In this document: positions 30,668-40,600 of the stretch, piece after piece | Layout of the letters: each line of letters begins with the position of its first letter | How positions within the stretch are numbered: position 1 is the stretch's first letter | Source: an uncultured Prevotella sp. | GTDB taxonomy: Bacteria > Bacteroidota > Bacteroidia > Bacteroidales > Bacteroidaceae | Direction of reading: 5' to 3' | Length of the DNA: 64,000 nucleotides | Assembly: GCA_946614435.1 (NCBI GenBank) | Contig: CAMOGW010000006.1 | Coordinates: 32,417-96,416, forward strand | Notes under the pieces: generated by a model | Told to the model about the DNA's origin: nothing | Databases searched by the model: none | The model's input: only the letters and a program-made list of their open reading frames with translations | Position numbers and translations under genes: made by a program

Positions 30668-31816
30668 ATGCGAATCGTGTTTCTGCATCATGCCAATGTG
30701 TGCCGGGGCGGCATTGAGCGCGTCTTCTGCCAGAAGGCCAATTATCTGGCCGAGCAGAAGGAATGGCAGGTCACCATGCTCACCTACGAGCAGAACGGCG
30801 AGCCCTATCCCTACGAGCTGTCACCCAAGGTGGACTGCGTCAACCTTGACGTCCGGCTCTATTCCGCCTATCAGGCCCCTGTGCTGCTGCGGCCTTTTCG
30901 CCGGTGGCAGCTCTGTCGCCAACTGTTGCTGGCCTTGCGCCGCTTTCTGGCCATGCATAAGACCGATGTGGTGGTCTGCACCGACAAGGATGCCCATGAG
31001 CAGCAGGCCCTGCTCATGGCGCACACTACTGAGCGACTCGTGGTCGAGGCCCATACGGGCATGATTGATCATGTGTTCTGTCAGCGTGAGGAGACGAATA
31101 CTTTCCGACGGATGGTAGCTGCGTGGGGCGTTTGGTCGCTGAAGCGCACCATTGCTCGTTTCGATGCGTTGGTAGCATTGACACCCGACGATGCCCGTTG
31201 TTGGAGCCCGCTGGTCACAACCGTCTGCCTGCCCAATGCGCTGGCTTTCTATCCGGCTCAGACCGTCACTCCTACAGCCGATGTGCGCAGAGTGATAGCT
31301 GTGGGCCGTCTTAATCGTCAGAAGGGCTTCGACCTTTTGTTGCAGGCATGGGCTGGGGTAGAGGCCGCTCATCCCGACTGGCAGCTCGACATCTTCGGCG
31401 ACGGTGAAGACCGTGATGCGCTGAACCTTCAGGTGCAGATGCTCGCACTGCGTCGTGCCGCTATCCATCCAGCCACACCAGACATCTACGATGCCTACAT
31501 GCAGAGCTCATTCCTCGTCTGTTCTTCCCGTTGGGAGTCGTTTGGCCTCATTCTCATTGAGGCTATGTCGTGTGGTTTGCCTGTCGTTTCGTTCGACTGC
31601 GACAACGGGCCGCGCAACATTATTACTCACGGCACCGATGGCCTACTGGCCCGCAATGGCGACGTGGCCGACCTTACCGCCAAGATATGCCAGCTCATTG
31701 AGTCGCCTGCCCTGCGCTGTGCGATGAGCGTTGAGGCTCGCCAGCAGGCTGCCCGATATAGAAAGGAAACGGTGCTCAGGCAGTATGCACAGTTCTATAC
31801 ATCTGTCATAAGCTGA
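30668..31816 (+). CDS. Glycosyltransferase family 4
   Basis: This 382-residue GT-B enzyme has ANVCRGGIERVFCQKANYL near the start, AVGRLNRQKGFDLLLQAWAG in the donor domain, and ESFGLILIE with AMSCGLPVVSFDC. It is closest in the window to the GT4 at 23149. It is the last gene of the operon that begins with the ATP-grasp gene, 13 bases after its neighbour. The 131 bases downstream contain an 8-bp tandem repeat AATTCTCT but no clear terminator. Confidence 0.9.
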   Translation: MRIVFLHHANVCRGGIERVFCQKANYLAEQKEWQVTMLTYEQNGEPYPYELSPKVDCVNLDVRLYSAYQAPVLLRPFRRWQLCRQLLLALRRFLAMHKTDVVVCTDKDAHEQQALLMAHTTERLVVEAHTGMIDHVFCQREETNTFRRMVAAWGVWSLKRTIARFDALVALTPDDARCWSPLVTTVCLPNALAFYPAQTVTPTADVRRVIAVGRLNRQKGFDLLLQAWAGVEAAHPDWQLDIFGDGEDRDALNLQVQMLALRRAAIHPATPDIYDAYMQSSFLVCSSRWESFGLILIEAMSCGLPVVSFDCDNGPRNIITHGTDGLLARNGDVADLTAKICQLIESPALRCAMSVEARQQAARYRKETVLRQYAQFYTSVIS

Positions 31817-31947
31817 AGTTTCCTATCAATGGCCAGCCATTTCCATTTCAGTCCGCAGGGTTCCAGTCGCTTGCGACGGGTAATTCCAAACAATTCTCTT
31901 CTTTGCAATAATAATTCTCTAATTCTCTAATTCTTGAAAAAAACGCT

Positions 31948-33630
31948 CTATTTCTTGATCAGTTCTTCTGCGCGAGCCAGTGCCAGGTCTATGTGGTTGC
32001 AGATATTCTCTGCACCCAGCAGACGGTCGAAGTGGTTGCGCTTGAGAACTGTCTCCACCTTTTCATTCACACCCGAGAGCACGATGGTGATGCCTTCCTT
32101 CTGACTCATCAGACACATATTCTCCAGATTGTGCAGTCCCGTTGAGTCGATGAACGGTACCTTACGCATGCGGATGATGCGCACCTTAGGGCGCTGTCCG
32201 TAGCGGCTCATGATGTCCTCGAAACGGTTGCCTGCACCGAAGAAGTAGGGGCCGTTGATCTCATAGACCTCCACGCCCTTCGGGATGGTGAGGTGAATCA
32301 GGTTGCCGCGCTCCATGTCGGCATCCTCGTTCAGGTCAATCTCATCGCTAATAGCCTTCACGTCGGTGGTCTCGCTCATACGGCGCATGAACAGCAGGCA
32401 AGCGCAGAGCAGACCCACCTCGATGGCCACCGTCAGGTCGAAGATGATGGTGAGCAGGAAGGTCAAGATGAGTACAGTGACATCGCTCTTAGGGTTGCGC
32501 ATCAGCGCCAGGAACGAGCGCCAACCACTCATGCCATAGCTCACCACCACCAGCACGCCTGCCAGACAAGCCATCGGGATGTACTTAGCCAGTGGCATGA
32601 GAAACAGGAAGATGAGCAGCAGCACCACAGCATGAACGATGCCAGCTACGGGCGTGCGCCCGCCGTTGTTGATGTTGGTCATGGTGCGGGCAATAGCTCC
32701 CGTGGCAGGAATGCCACCGAAGAGGGGTGACACGATGTTGGCTACGCCCTGACCTATCAGCTCTGTGTTAGAGTTGTGATGATCGCCTATCACACCGTCG
32801 GCCACCGTTGCCGAAAGCAGCGACTCAATAGCACCCAGCACGGCAATGGTCATGGCAGGAGCCACCAGTCCTCTCACCGTTTCCCACGACAGCTCGGGCA
32901 CCACGGCATCGGGCAGTTGAGAGTTGATGCTGAAGCGATCGCCAATGGTCTCGATGGTGGTGATGCCAGCATACTCCTTCAGCAGCAGTGCCACGATGGT
33001 CATCACGATGATGGCAACAAGCGAACCTGGCACGCGGCGGCTCAGCTTGGGCGTAATTGTGATGATCACCACGCTGGTCAGTCCTATCACCGTGCTCCAT
33101 AGGTCGATGTGGCCCAGGTTCTGAAAATATACAATCCACCGCTCAATGAAGTCGCCTGGCACAGTCCCCTCGATCTGCATGCCTAAAAGGTCCTTCACCT
33201 GTGTGGTGAAGATGGTCACGGCAATACCGCTGGTGAAGCCCACGATGATGGGGTAGGGAATATACTTGATGATGGTGCCCAGCCGCAGCAGTCCGAAGCC
33301 GATGAGGAAGATGCCTGCCATAAGCGTGGCGATGGTCAGTCCCTGCATGCCATACTGGTTGATGATGCCAGCCACAATCACGATGAATGCACCTGTGGGG
33401 CCGCCTATCTGCACCTTACTGCCGCCCAGGGCCGAGATAGCCAGTCCTGCAACGATGGCGGTGATGATGCCCTTCTCGGGCGATACACCGCTGGCAATAC
33501 CGAACGCGATGGCCAGCGGCAGGGCCACGATGCCCACTATGACGCCAGCCATGAGGTCGGCCATAAACGTCTGTCGGTTGTAGTTGCGAAGTGCCGAAAC
33601 CATTTTCGGCGTGAAATCGAAAGTCTTCAT
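31948..33630 (-). CDS. SulP family inorganic anion transporter with STAS domain
   Basis: This 560-residue inner-membrane transporter has 10-12 membrane helices (about 25-425), with the family signature region VGIVALPLAIAFGIASGVSPEKG near the N-terminus and FGGIPATGAIARTMTN in the middle. A cytosolic STAS domain lies at about 440-555, ending IDSTGLHNLENMC and a final helix. SulP proteins move sulfate, bicarbonate or dicarboxylates; the substrate cannot be set from sequence. The gene has its own -7 element (33671-33679) and is probably monocistronic. Confidence 0.92.
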   Translation of the reverse strand: MKTFDFTPKMVSALRNYNRQTFMADLMAGVIVGIVALPLAIAFGIASGVSPEKGIITAIVAGLAISALGGSKVQIGGPTGAFIVIVAGIINQYGMQGLTIATLMAGIFLIGFGLLRLGTIIKYIPYPIIVGFTSGIAVTIFTTQVKDLLGMQIEGTVPGDFIERWIVYFQNLGHIDLWSTVIGLTSVVIITITPKLSRRVPGSLVAIIVMTIVALLLKEYAGITTIETIGDRFSINSQLPDAVVPELSWETVRGLVAPAMTIAVLGAIESLLSATVADGVIGDHHNSNTELIGQGVANIVSPLFGGIPATGAIARTMTNINNGGRTPVAGIVHAVVLLLIFLFLMPLAKYIPMACLAGVLVVVSYGMSGWRSFLALMRNPKSDVTVLILTFLLTIIFDLTVAIEVGLLCACLLFMRRMSETTDVKAISDEIDLNEDADMERGNLIHLTIPKGVEVYEINGPYFFGAGNRFEDIMSRYGQRPKVRIIRMRKVPFIDSTGLHNLENMCLMSQKEGITIVLSGVNEKVETVLKRNHFDRLLGAENICNHIDLALARAEELIKK

Positions 33631-33670
33631 TATTCCTTGCTAATACCTATTTTTTATAAAAACGATGGGT

Positions 33671-33679
33671 GCAAAGTTA
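33671..33679 (-). promoter_or_regulatory. -7 element for the SulP gene
   Basis: The minus strand reads TAACTTTGC, 40 bases before the start. Confidence 0.65.
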
Positions 33680-33846
33680 TTGCTTTTAGCTCGACTGGCA
33701 AAGAAAAACTATCAGAAACCTTGCTTTCCTCCACGTTTTGTTGATATAAGTAAAAAAAAGGGAATTGGGAGCATTTGTCATTTGTCATTTGTCACATTTT
33801 CGCGGTTTACGCAGAGACACGCGGCTTTCGCGTGTTTTAGCAATAA

Positions 33847-33893
33847 AAAGATGCCCCAAGTGTCTGCTTTGACACCCGGGGTAGCGTCTTCTT
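33847..33893 (-). terminator. Rho-independent terminator after GH2
   Basis: On the minus strand GACGCTACCCCGGGTGTC pairs with GACACTTGGGGCATC and is followed by a T-rich tract. It starts 4 bases after the GH2 stop codon. Confidence 0.75.
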
Positions 33894-33896
33894 TGT

Positions 33897-36521
33897 TTAT
33901 TCATAAATTGAGGTCGCACCGGTTTTCAGTTCTGTGCCATCTTCTTGCAGCAGACTGCGCAACTGAGTGGGCGTGAGGGTGGTCGTGGGTTGGAACTCGT
34001 GACCTAGCATATACTTTGTCAGAGAATAGCGCAACTGCTGTATTTCGGGCAGCTGGCTGTCTGTCAGTAAGTCGATGGCTGAAAAGATAAGCCGTCCCTT
34101 CCCCACTTGAGCCTCAAAGACTAATGCGAGCCGTCGGTTGTTGACAAAATTGTCCACACTTTCGACGATAGGGCACATGTGCGGCAGGCTGTCAAGCACC
34201 ATCACACGACTGCGTTTCACCAGGTTCCACCACTGCCAGTCACTGTGCATGTCGGTGGGGAAATCACTCAGGGCAGGATGCTTGGGGTTGCACAACAGCC
34301 CCATGGTACCTGCTTGCTTGGGGAAGTGAACAGGACTCCAGAATACGGGCAGGAATTTTCCCTCCAATCCTTTGACAGTGGAAGTCCTCGGCGAGAAGAG
34401 CACCTTCTTTCCTTTTTTCAATGCTTTGAGTGCCTGATTGATGTCCGCGGTGACGATCAATTGCCGATTCAGGGGCATTTCCACTTCAGGATACACCCAT
34501 ATATTCCAGCGGTTTCGCCATGGGGAATCTTTTATGGTGACAAGCAGTTCGAGCCGTTGAGCCTTTTCTACCCTATCAAGAGCTACATCCACTTGGCTGC
34601 CAAAGCCTTCGGCATATATACGACCCGCCTCGTCGGTCAATTGCCAGTTGATTTCTTTCTCTTTGGGGTTTTCAGAATAATCTGCCACGTCAATGGTGGC
34701 AGTAAATCGCTCCTGAGCACGCCACACGGCTTTCTCGAATCGTGCCAGCGGCACCACTGGTGCACAAAATTCCCTAAAGCGTTGCGGTTGGATGAGACCT
34801 TTTGAGTCCCAGAATGCATCAAGCAACCCTACAAGGGCGGTACCCTGACCAGGGAAGTCGTGCAGGTCGAGCAATTGGAATCCACTCTGCTGTGGGGTTT
34901 TCAACGCCCGTTCGATTTCTTCCTTATAAAGGATGGCTGCGAACCGTCCGGAAGCCTGGAGATAGTCATCCGCACGATGGAGCAGCCCTTTACGTCTGAG
35001 GTCGTCACGTATCGCTTTGAAATTGAGAGGGTCGAGCACACCCGTGTATTTTTCTATCTCCCTGACATTAGGATAGACACTATATTGGCCTATCTCATGC
35101 GAGATGAGCGGCACCGTAATGTCTTTGGCAGCGGCACGGTAGTCACTATTAAAATCGGGCATATGCTCATCAAACACGCCCTGTCCTCTCACCCATCCTC
35201 TGTCGGTCCATTGTGTGATGAAGATGTCATCCTCTGGTTCCTGCCTGACACCATGCCCTTTCTCAAAAGTGAAAGTCGACGTGAGATAGAGATGCCGCGA
35301 ATCACATGACTTCATATAATGTGTCAACTTGTTGAGAAAGTCGAAATCGGGTTGCAGTTCATTGCCACAGCTGATCATACAGAGTGAGGGGTGATTGCCG
35401 TAGTGATGAACGATATGGTCGAACTCGTCGTAGAGAAATTGTGCGGTGGCACTGTCTTTATTGACAGTCAGCGACCAGTTGGGCAGCTCCACCTGACAAT
35501 AGAACCCCATCTTATCAGCGACACGGAAAGCGGCCTCGGGTGGACACCATGAGTGGAAACGCAGGTGGTTGAGTCCATACTCACGGGCGGTTGTAAACAC
35601 TTTCATCCATCCTCGTTCATCCATTGGCGGTGTTCCCGTCAGTGGGAAGACGCAGCACTCCAAGGTGCCTCTGAGGAAAGTAGGGTGCCCATTGATGAGC
35701 AGCCGGTTGCCTTCAGCCGAAAATTTTCTCATGCCGAAGCTGACGGTCTTGGTCTGTCCGCCTGCTGTCACACTGAGGGTGTAAAGATGGGGTGAAAACT
35801 CACTCCACAGTCTCATATCATTGATGGGCAGCACATACATGCCATCCTCTTTCTTCTGAGGAATGACGGCTACCCCATCAAGCGCAAACTGGGCATCGGC
35901 TGTGCCCACCACCTTGATTTGTATCTGACGTTGATCAATATCGGGGTATACCTGCACCTCACTGACCATAGGAGCGGCTGTGAGCTTCATCTCTCCCAGC
36001 ACCCCATTCCACATAATCTGTGTGTCGTTGGTGTAAGAGTGTGCGAGATGGTCTACAGAGATGTCATGCTGTTGTTGGTTATCGATGGTGAGGGTCAGCA
36101 AATGTTTCCCTTCAGAGAGACCTTTTTCTATGTAGAAAAAATGTGGTGAGACAAGGCTTTCCTGCATTTGTCCCAAGTCTTGCCCGTCAATGGCGAGCCG
36201 GCTTTTCCACATCACTCTTTCGAGCGAGAGTTGAAGGGGTTTCCCAGCCAACGACCGGGGTATCATCACTTCACGCTGATAAATGGCAATGCCTATATAT
36301 GAATGCTTTCGTGTGAGTCGAGACAGCTGAGGCTTCTGCAATTGAGGCTGAAGCTGATTTTCCTGCCCTATGTTTGCACCGTCGAGCGTATTGGGCAACA
36401 TAATGACAGAACGCTCTTGTCCAGCAATGACACTCCACGTTCCACTCAAATCCAATATTTGTTGTGCATCAACCAGAAAGGATAATGAGCACAACAACAT
36501 TGTTGTAAAAATAAATCTCAT
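33897..36521 (-). CDS. Glycoside hydrolase family 2 enzyme, exported
   Basis: This 874-residue protein has a signal peptide (1-19, ending DAQ), a GH2 sugar-binding jelly-roll domain (about 20-170), an immunoglobulin-like domain (about 175-265) and a TIM-barrel catalytic domain (about 270-560). MISCGNEL carries the general acid/base Glu, and ISHEIGQY supplies the candidate nucleophile. A C-terminal extension of about 300 residues follows. GH2 covers beta-galactosidases, beta-mannosidases, beta-glucuronidases and others; the exact activity is unknown. It is followed by a good terminator and preceded by an IS remnant. No SusCD pair is near. Confidence 0.87.
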   Translation of the reverse strand: MRFIFTTMLLCSLSFLVDAQQILDLSGTWSVIAGQERSVIMLPNTLDGANIGQENQLQPQLQKPQLSRLTRKHSYIGIAIYQREVMIPRSLAGKPLQLSLERVMWKSRLAIDGQDLGQMQESLVSPHFFYIEKGLSEGKHLLTLTIDNQQQHDISVDHLAHSYTNDTQIMWNGVLGEMKLTAAPMVSEVQVYPDIDQRQIQIKVVGTADAQFALDGVAVIPQKKEDGMYVLPINDMRLWSEFSPHLYTLSVTAGGQTKTVSFGMRKFSAEGNRLLINGHPTFLRGTLECCVFPLTGTPPMDERGWMKVFTTAREYGLNHLRFHSWCPPEAAFRVADKMGFYCQVELPNWSLTVNKDSATAQFLYDEFDHIVHHYGNHPSLCMISCGNELQPDFDFLNKLTHYMKSCDSRHLYLTSTFTFEKGHGVRQEPEDDIFITQWTDRGWVRGQGVFDEHMPDFNSDYRAAAKDITVPLISHEIGQYSVYPNVREIEKYTGVLDPLNFKAIRDDLRRKGLLHRADDYLQASGRFAAILYKEEIERALKTPQQSGFQLLDLHDFPGQGTALVGLLDAFWDSKGLIQPQRFREFCAPVVPLARFEKAVWRAQERFTATIDVADYSENPKEKEINWQLTDEAGRIYAEGFGSQVDVALDRVEKAQRLELLVTIKDSPWRNRWNIWVYPEVEMPLNRQLIVTADINQALKALKKGKKVLFSPRTSTVKGLEGKFLPVFWSPVHFPKQAGTMGLLCNPKHPALSDFPTDMHSDWQWWNLVKRSRVMVLDSLPHMCPIVESVDNFVNNRRLALVFEAQVGKGRLIFSAIDLLTDSQLPEIQQLRYSLTKYMLGHEFQPTTTLTPTQLRSLLQEDGTELKTGATSIYE

Positions 36522-36707
36522 AACTGGTTATTTCCTTTAGTACCTAAAATTCCGCAGCACTTTAGTTAAACATTTTTATAAGTTCCTGAGCAACAAAAAG
36601 TTCTTCGACGCGCGAAGCGGCAAAGCCGAGCGGCTCAGGATTTTGCCATGTCAGGATTTTCACTTATCTTAGTGCTGCAATTCAAAACAAGCAAAATCAT
36701 CAATGAC

Positions 36708-37070
36708 ATGACAAAGATAATCATAAAATCTCAGAAAATCACCCCTTTCGGTGGAATATTTCACGTGATGGAGAAATTTGACTGTTACATCGGCCCAGTT
36801 ATCGACGGCGAGCTGGGGCTTCGTTGTACCACTTTCGGCTACCAATACAGCGAAATAGCACGCTCGCTGATGAGCGTATACTTCTGTGGCGGTGACTGCG
36901 TCGAAGACGTGACAAGCCACTTGATGCCCCATCTCTCGCTCCATCCCACCCTCCGCACCTGCTCCTCGGACACCATTCTTCGCGGCATCAAGGAACTGAG
37001 CACCACCAACACGACCTATTCAGATTTATTCCGTAACTTTTGGATAAAATCGCAAACCTTTTGTAAATAA
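36708..37070 (+). pseudogene. Truncated IS1380-family transposase
   Basis: About 107 residues match the N-terminus of Bacteroidota IS1380-type transposases: ITPFGGIFHVMEKFDCYIG, LGLRCTTFGYQYSEIARSLM, VYFCGGDCVEDVTSHLMPHL and LRTCSSDTILRGIKEL. Full-length members have over 400 residues. Similarity stops at about 37028 and the frame ends 14 codons later, so the DDE catalytic core is absent. This is a dead remnant between the divergent GH2 and GH30-like genes. Confidence 0.82.
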
Positions 37071-37144
37071 ATCCATTGTTTTTTGAGAAAAAAGAACTAA
37101 ATTAGCAAGCGAATAGATACATTAATAAATAGGAGGGCATTAAT

Positions 37145-37303
37145 ATGTTAGGAGTTAATTCACCAAGAGAGCCAATTTCGCCAGAATTTTCAAGAGAGAT
37201 TCGGTCTGCTTTGTGGCGTGCGACAACGGGTAATCTGACTGCGAATGAAAGAGAGTCTCGCAGACGTGGACGTGAGGCATTAAAAATGTGGAAAGGGGAA
37301 TGA
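37145..37303 (+). CDS. Possible 52-residue protein
   Basis: An open frame of 52 codons is preceded by AGGAGG (37131-37136), eight bases before its ATG, an unusually good Shine-Dalgarno sequence for this organism. The product (MLGVNSPREPISPEFSREIR at the start) is rich in Arg and Glu, with C-terminal REALKMWKGE. I do not recognise a family. It lies just after the IS1380 remnant and could be the tail of another disrupted gene. Confidence 0.4.
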   Translation: MLGVNSPREPISPEFSREIRSALWRATTGNLTANERESRRRGREALKMWKGE

Positions 37304-37410
37304 ATAACCAAATAAACACGCTTTCGGGATTCATAGGGCATCAAATTCGAATGTAGTGTTAAAAATCTTTAACAATCGTATGCCTTTTTGCGACTTTCCG
37401 AAATATGTGC

Positions 37411-37419
37411 TAACTTTGC
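37411..37419 (+). promoter_or_regulatory. -7 element (distal) for the GH30-like operon
   Basis: TAACTTTGC matches the consensus, about 200 bases before the start codon. Confidence 0.6.
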
Positions 37420-37470
37420 AGCAAATTATCTTAAAGGTGTGTTCTATTTATTAATAAATTCTCTATGAAT

Positions 37471-37479
37471 TATCTTTGC
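37471..37479 (+). promoter_or_regulatory. -7 element (proximal) for the GH30-like operon
   Basis: TATCTTTGC matches the consensus 60 bases downstream of the distal element, suggesting two start sites. Confidence 0.5.
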
Positions 37480-37621
37480 AAGCACCGAGCGGCCCGCTAC
37501 GTCCTCCGTCGCCATAGGCTCTCTTCGCCCTTCGGCGTTGAAAGTAAATCTGTTCGAAAATAGTCTAAAAGCAATGTAAAGCTAATTGATAGAACCCACC
37601 TTAACAAACTTCCATGGTTTT

Positions 37622-40600
37622 ATGAAACAAATACTGATGAAAACAAGTCTGACTTGCCTCCTGACGATGGGGGCCTTCTTGTGTGCCCCATTTGCCTGTG
37701 CACAGAATTCTTCAGGAACTGCCGATGTTCCTCATGCTTCCATGTATCTTCATGCGTGGAACAGACAGGCTGTGAAAGTTCCTTTCGCTGCTGCCGACCC
37801 TGGTACGCCCACCCTTATCCACTGGGGCATGGACACGGCTTGGGACGACGAGGGCAACGTGCTGCGCGGCATCAACTTCATCGGGCGCGACCGTCTGACG
37901 TATGGACGTATCTCGTTTCAGGTGATGGATGCCTTGAATGAAGATGGCACCCTGTCCACACGACAGCTAAATTATCTGAAGAATCGCCTTCGCCATATCT
38001 CGCTCACTCATCCCGATGGGCTTCTTCTCAATTCCGACCCTGTTGACATCAATACGGAAGTCTATACACATCACCCCGAAGCATGGTACAAGGTCATCAA
38101 GGCAACACTGAAGTATGTGCAGGACTATGGTCTGAAAGTGGTCTCCATCGCTCCCTTCAACGAGCCGGACGTGACAGCCAGTAACCAGGGAACAAAAGCC
38201 GACTTCAAGGCTGTGGCCAAACTGCTGAAGGAAGACCCGTTCTTTGAGGGGATCCGCATCTGCGCCGGCAATACCTGTAACAACGACGGGGCGACGGAGT
38301 GGTATGACTACATGAAGCCTTACGTGGACGAAGGAAATACGCACCAGTTGGCGGGCGACTTCAACCATTACGCCGACTTCTACACGCACGTCAAGGCCGA
38401 TGGCAACATGGCGACCAACGATGAGCTGCACAATGTGATGGAGGGTATCGTCGGTGCCAACTATGGGATGGAGAACGGTATCTGGTGGGGAACCGTAGGC
38501 CCGAGCCGAGGCGATTTCTGCCTGGCCACGAGCGAGGGTGGTGCGCGTCTGGGCTATGGCGAGAACCGCGCAGCCTGGTCGGGTGCGGCGGTCTACCGTC
38601 TGCCAGACGGCAGAATAAAGGCTTTTGCCGGTGCCAGCGAGCGTCAGGCCTCTCCCAGTAGTTATGAATATGTGTGCAGAGACAAACCTGTCTATTTTGA
38701 CGGTTACGGCCCCGCATATTCTTTTGCCATTTCGTTGCCGGGTGGCTATCGGTATGGCGATGCGTTCCAGAAGAGCGCTGAGCGGAGTGTTCAGGTCTGC
38801 GAGGGTGCCGACGTGCCGCTGTGTCCGCTGACCAACGGCAACTACATCATCGTCAACAAGAAGAGTCAGAAGTTGCTGACGATACAAAGTGGATCAACGA
38901 ACAACTCGGCCGCCGTCGTGCTGTATGACAACAGGCGCTATGCCTATCAGCAGTGGACGCTGGAGCACCTGTCGGACAATGCGGGCGACCTTACGGGCTA
39001 CTATGTCCACAGCGTCCGGAATGCCGGAATGAACATGGAGACAGGAGGCTTCCAGGTCAAGGTGGGCGGCACGGTCAGCGTCTATCCTGTGACGAAAGCA
39101 GAGAACCAGCGCTGGACGTTCGAATATGCAGGGGACGGGTACTATAGAATCCGGAACTACCAGTCGGGCTTGTATCTCGAAGCAACCGGCGGAAGCACGG
39201 CGAACAATGCTGCCGTGACGCTGTGCGCCGGCGCTACGGAGGATCATCAGTTGTGGAAATTCCTGCCCGTTGACGCCCCCTGCGAGACGAATGCCCCGCA
39301 GACACCCGTCAACCTCGTCGCCACACCGCGCAGCCATTCTGTGCTTCTTTCCTGGGATGCCAATGTCCAGGACAAGGATTTCAACGGGTATGTCGTGCTT
39401 CGCGGCGAGATGGACGAGAGTGGGGAAATCGCGTATGACGTCATAGGAAGGGGCATTCAGACCAACCGTTTCCTGGACAACACGGCGCGTCCCCGTCATA
39501 CTTATTATTATGCTGTGCAAAGCGTTGACTATTCGCAGAACCGTTCTGCACGGTCTGTTCCCGTCAGCGCTTCCCTTGCCGACGAGAAAGGACTGGTAGC
39601 GCGCTACGAATTTGAGTCGTCGGCATGTGACATGACCGAGAACCAGCTGCACGGCGTGGTCTGCGACCCGTCGAGCCTGGCCACCCAGACCACGGAGTAT
39701 CGTTCCGGCAAGAATGCGCTGCTGCTGGACGGGGTGTCGAACTATCTGTGCCTGCCCGTCGCGGCCTGCAGCCTTCCTGATGCTACGTATGCGGTATGGG
39801 TGTGCGCTGCTTCCGGTGCGTTCGCCAAGAACAGTTGTCTGTTTGACTTCGTCTCGGATGCCGACCACTATGCCAGTCTGTCCTTGAATGCTGGCGGAAG
39901 CATCGTGTTCCAGATGAAGAACGGCGAGACGGAGCAAACGTTGCAGGCCGGCAGCATGGCCGAAGGATGGCACCACGTGGTGCTGACCATCGGCGAAGAA
40001 AGTGTGGCCATCTACGTGGACGGCGTGGAAGCGGCCAGCGCTCCTGTGGCGGTGCGTCTGTCGGATGTCTGTCCTGTGGTCAACAGCGTAGGTGCCAACC
40101 TACTGGAAGACGTGCCACTGATGGATGGTTTCATCGACGACCTGCGGATCTACAACTATGCGCTGTCTGCCGATGAAATCAACGACATCATTGGCCAGAC
40201 CATCGCTCAGCCGCGACAGACCGACGGATGGAACCCTCCGGCCTTGCCCGGCAAGGATGTGACAAAAATCACTTCGTCCGAGTCGATTCTCCTGTACAAT
40301 GTCGACGCCGACGCTTTTGTCACTTATGGAATGGACTGGAACACGAAATCGCTGGCTCAGCGTCTGCCCAAAGGCGACACGACTTTCAGTTCGAAATACC
40401 GCGTCAAGGTGCAGCGACAGGCGGGCAACAAGTTGTATGTCTCCATGTACGATAAGCCGAATGTCTATGTGGGTTGCCTGGCCGATGCCTGCAATGTCTG
40501 GAGCGACCGTTCGATGGCCGAAGGCGCATTCGTCTATCAACCTCTGAACTCTCCCTCGGGCATCGTTTATACGCTCAGGTCCGAGAGCCAGAAGGCGTGT

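Larger units (their letters stand above)
37304..37621 (+). other. Promoter and leader region of the GH30-like gene
   Basis: The region holds two -7 elements (37411-37419 and 37471-37479) and a leader of 140-200 bases. The leader contains a GC-rich segment (37484-37545) with several short complementary pieces. No gene is visible. Confidence 0.5.

Noticed and set aside
24303..31816. Complete capsule locus
   Set aside because: Only transferases and accessory proteins are present; flippase, polymerase, export and sugar-nucleotide genes are missing from the window.
37484..37545. Riboswitch in the GH30-like leader
   Set aside because: The leader has short complementary segments but no conserved riboswitch core that I can recognise.
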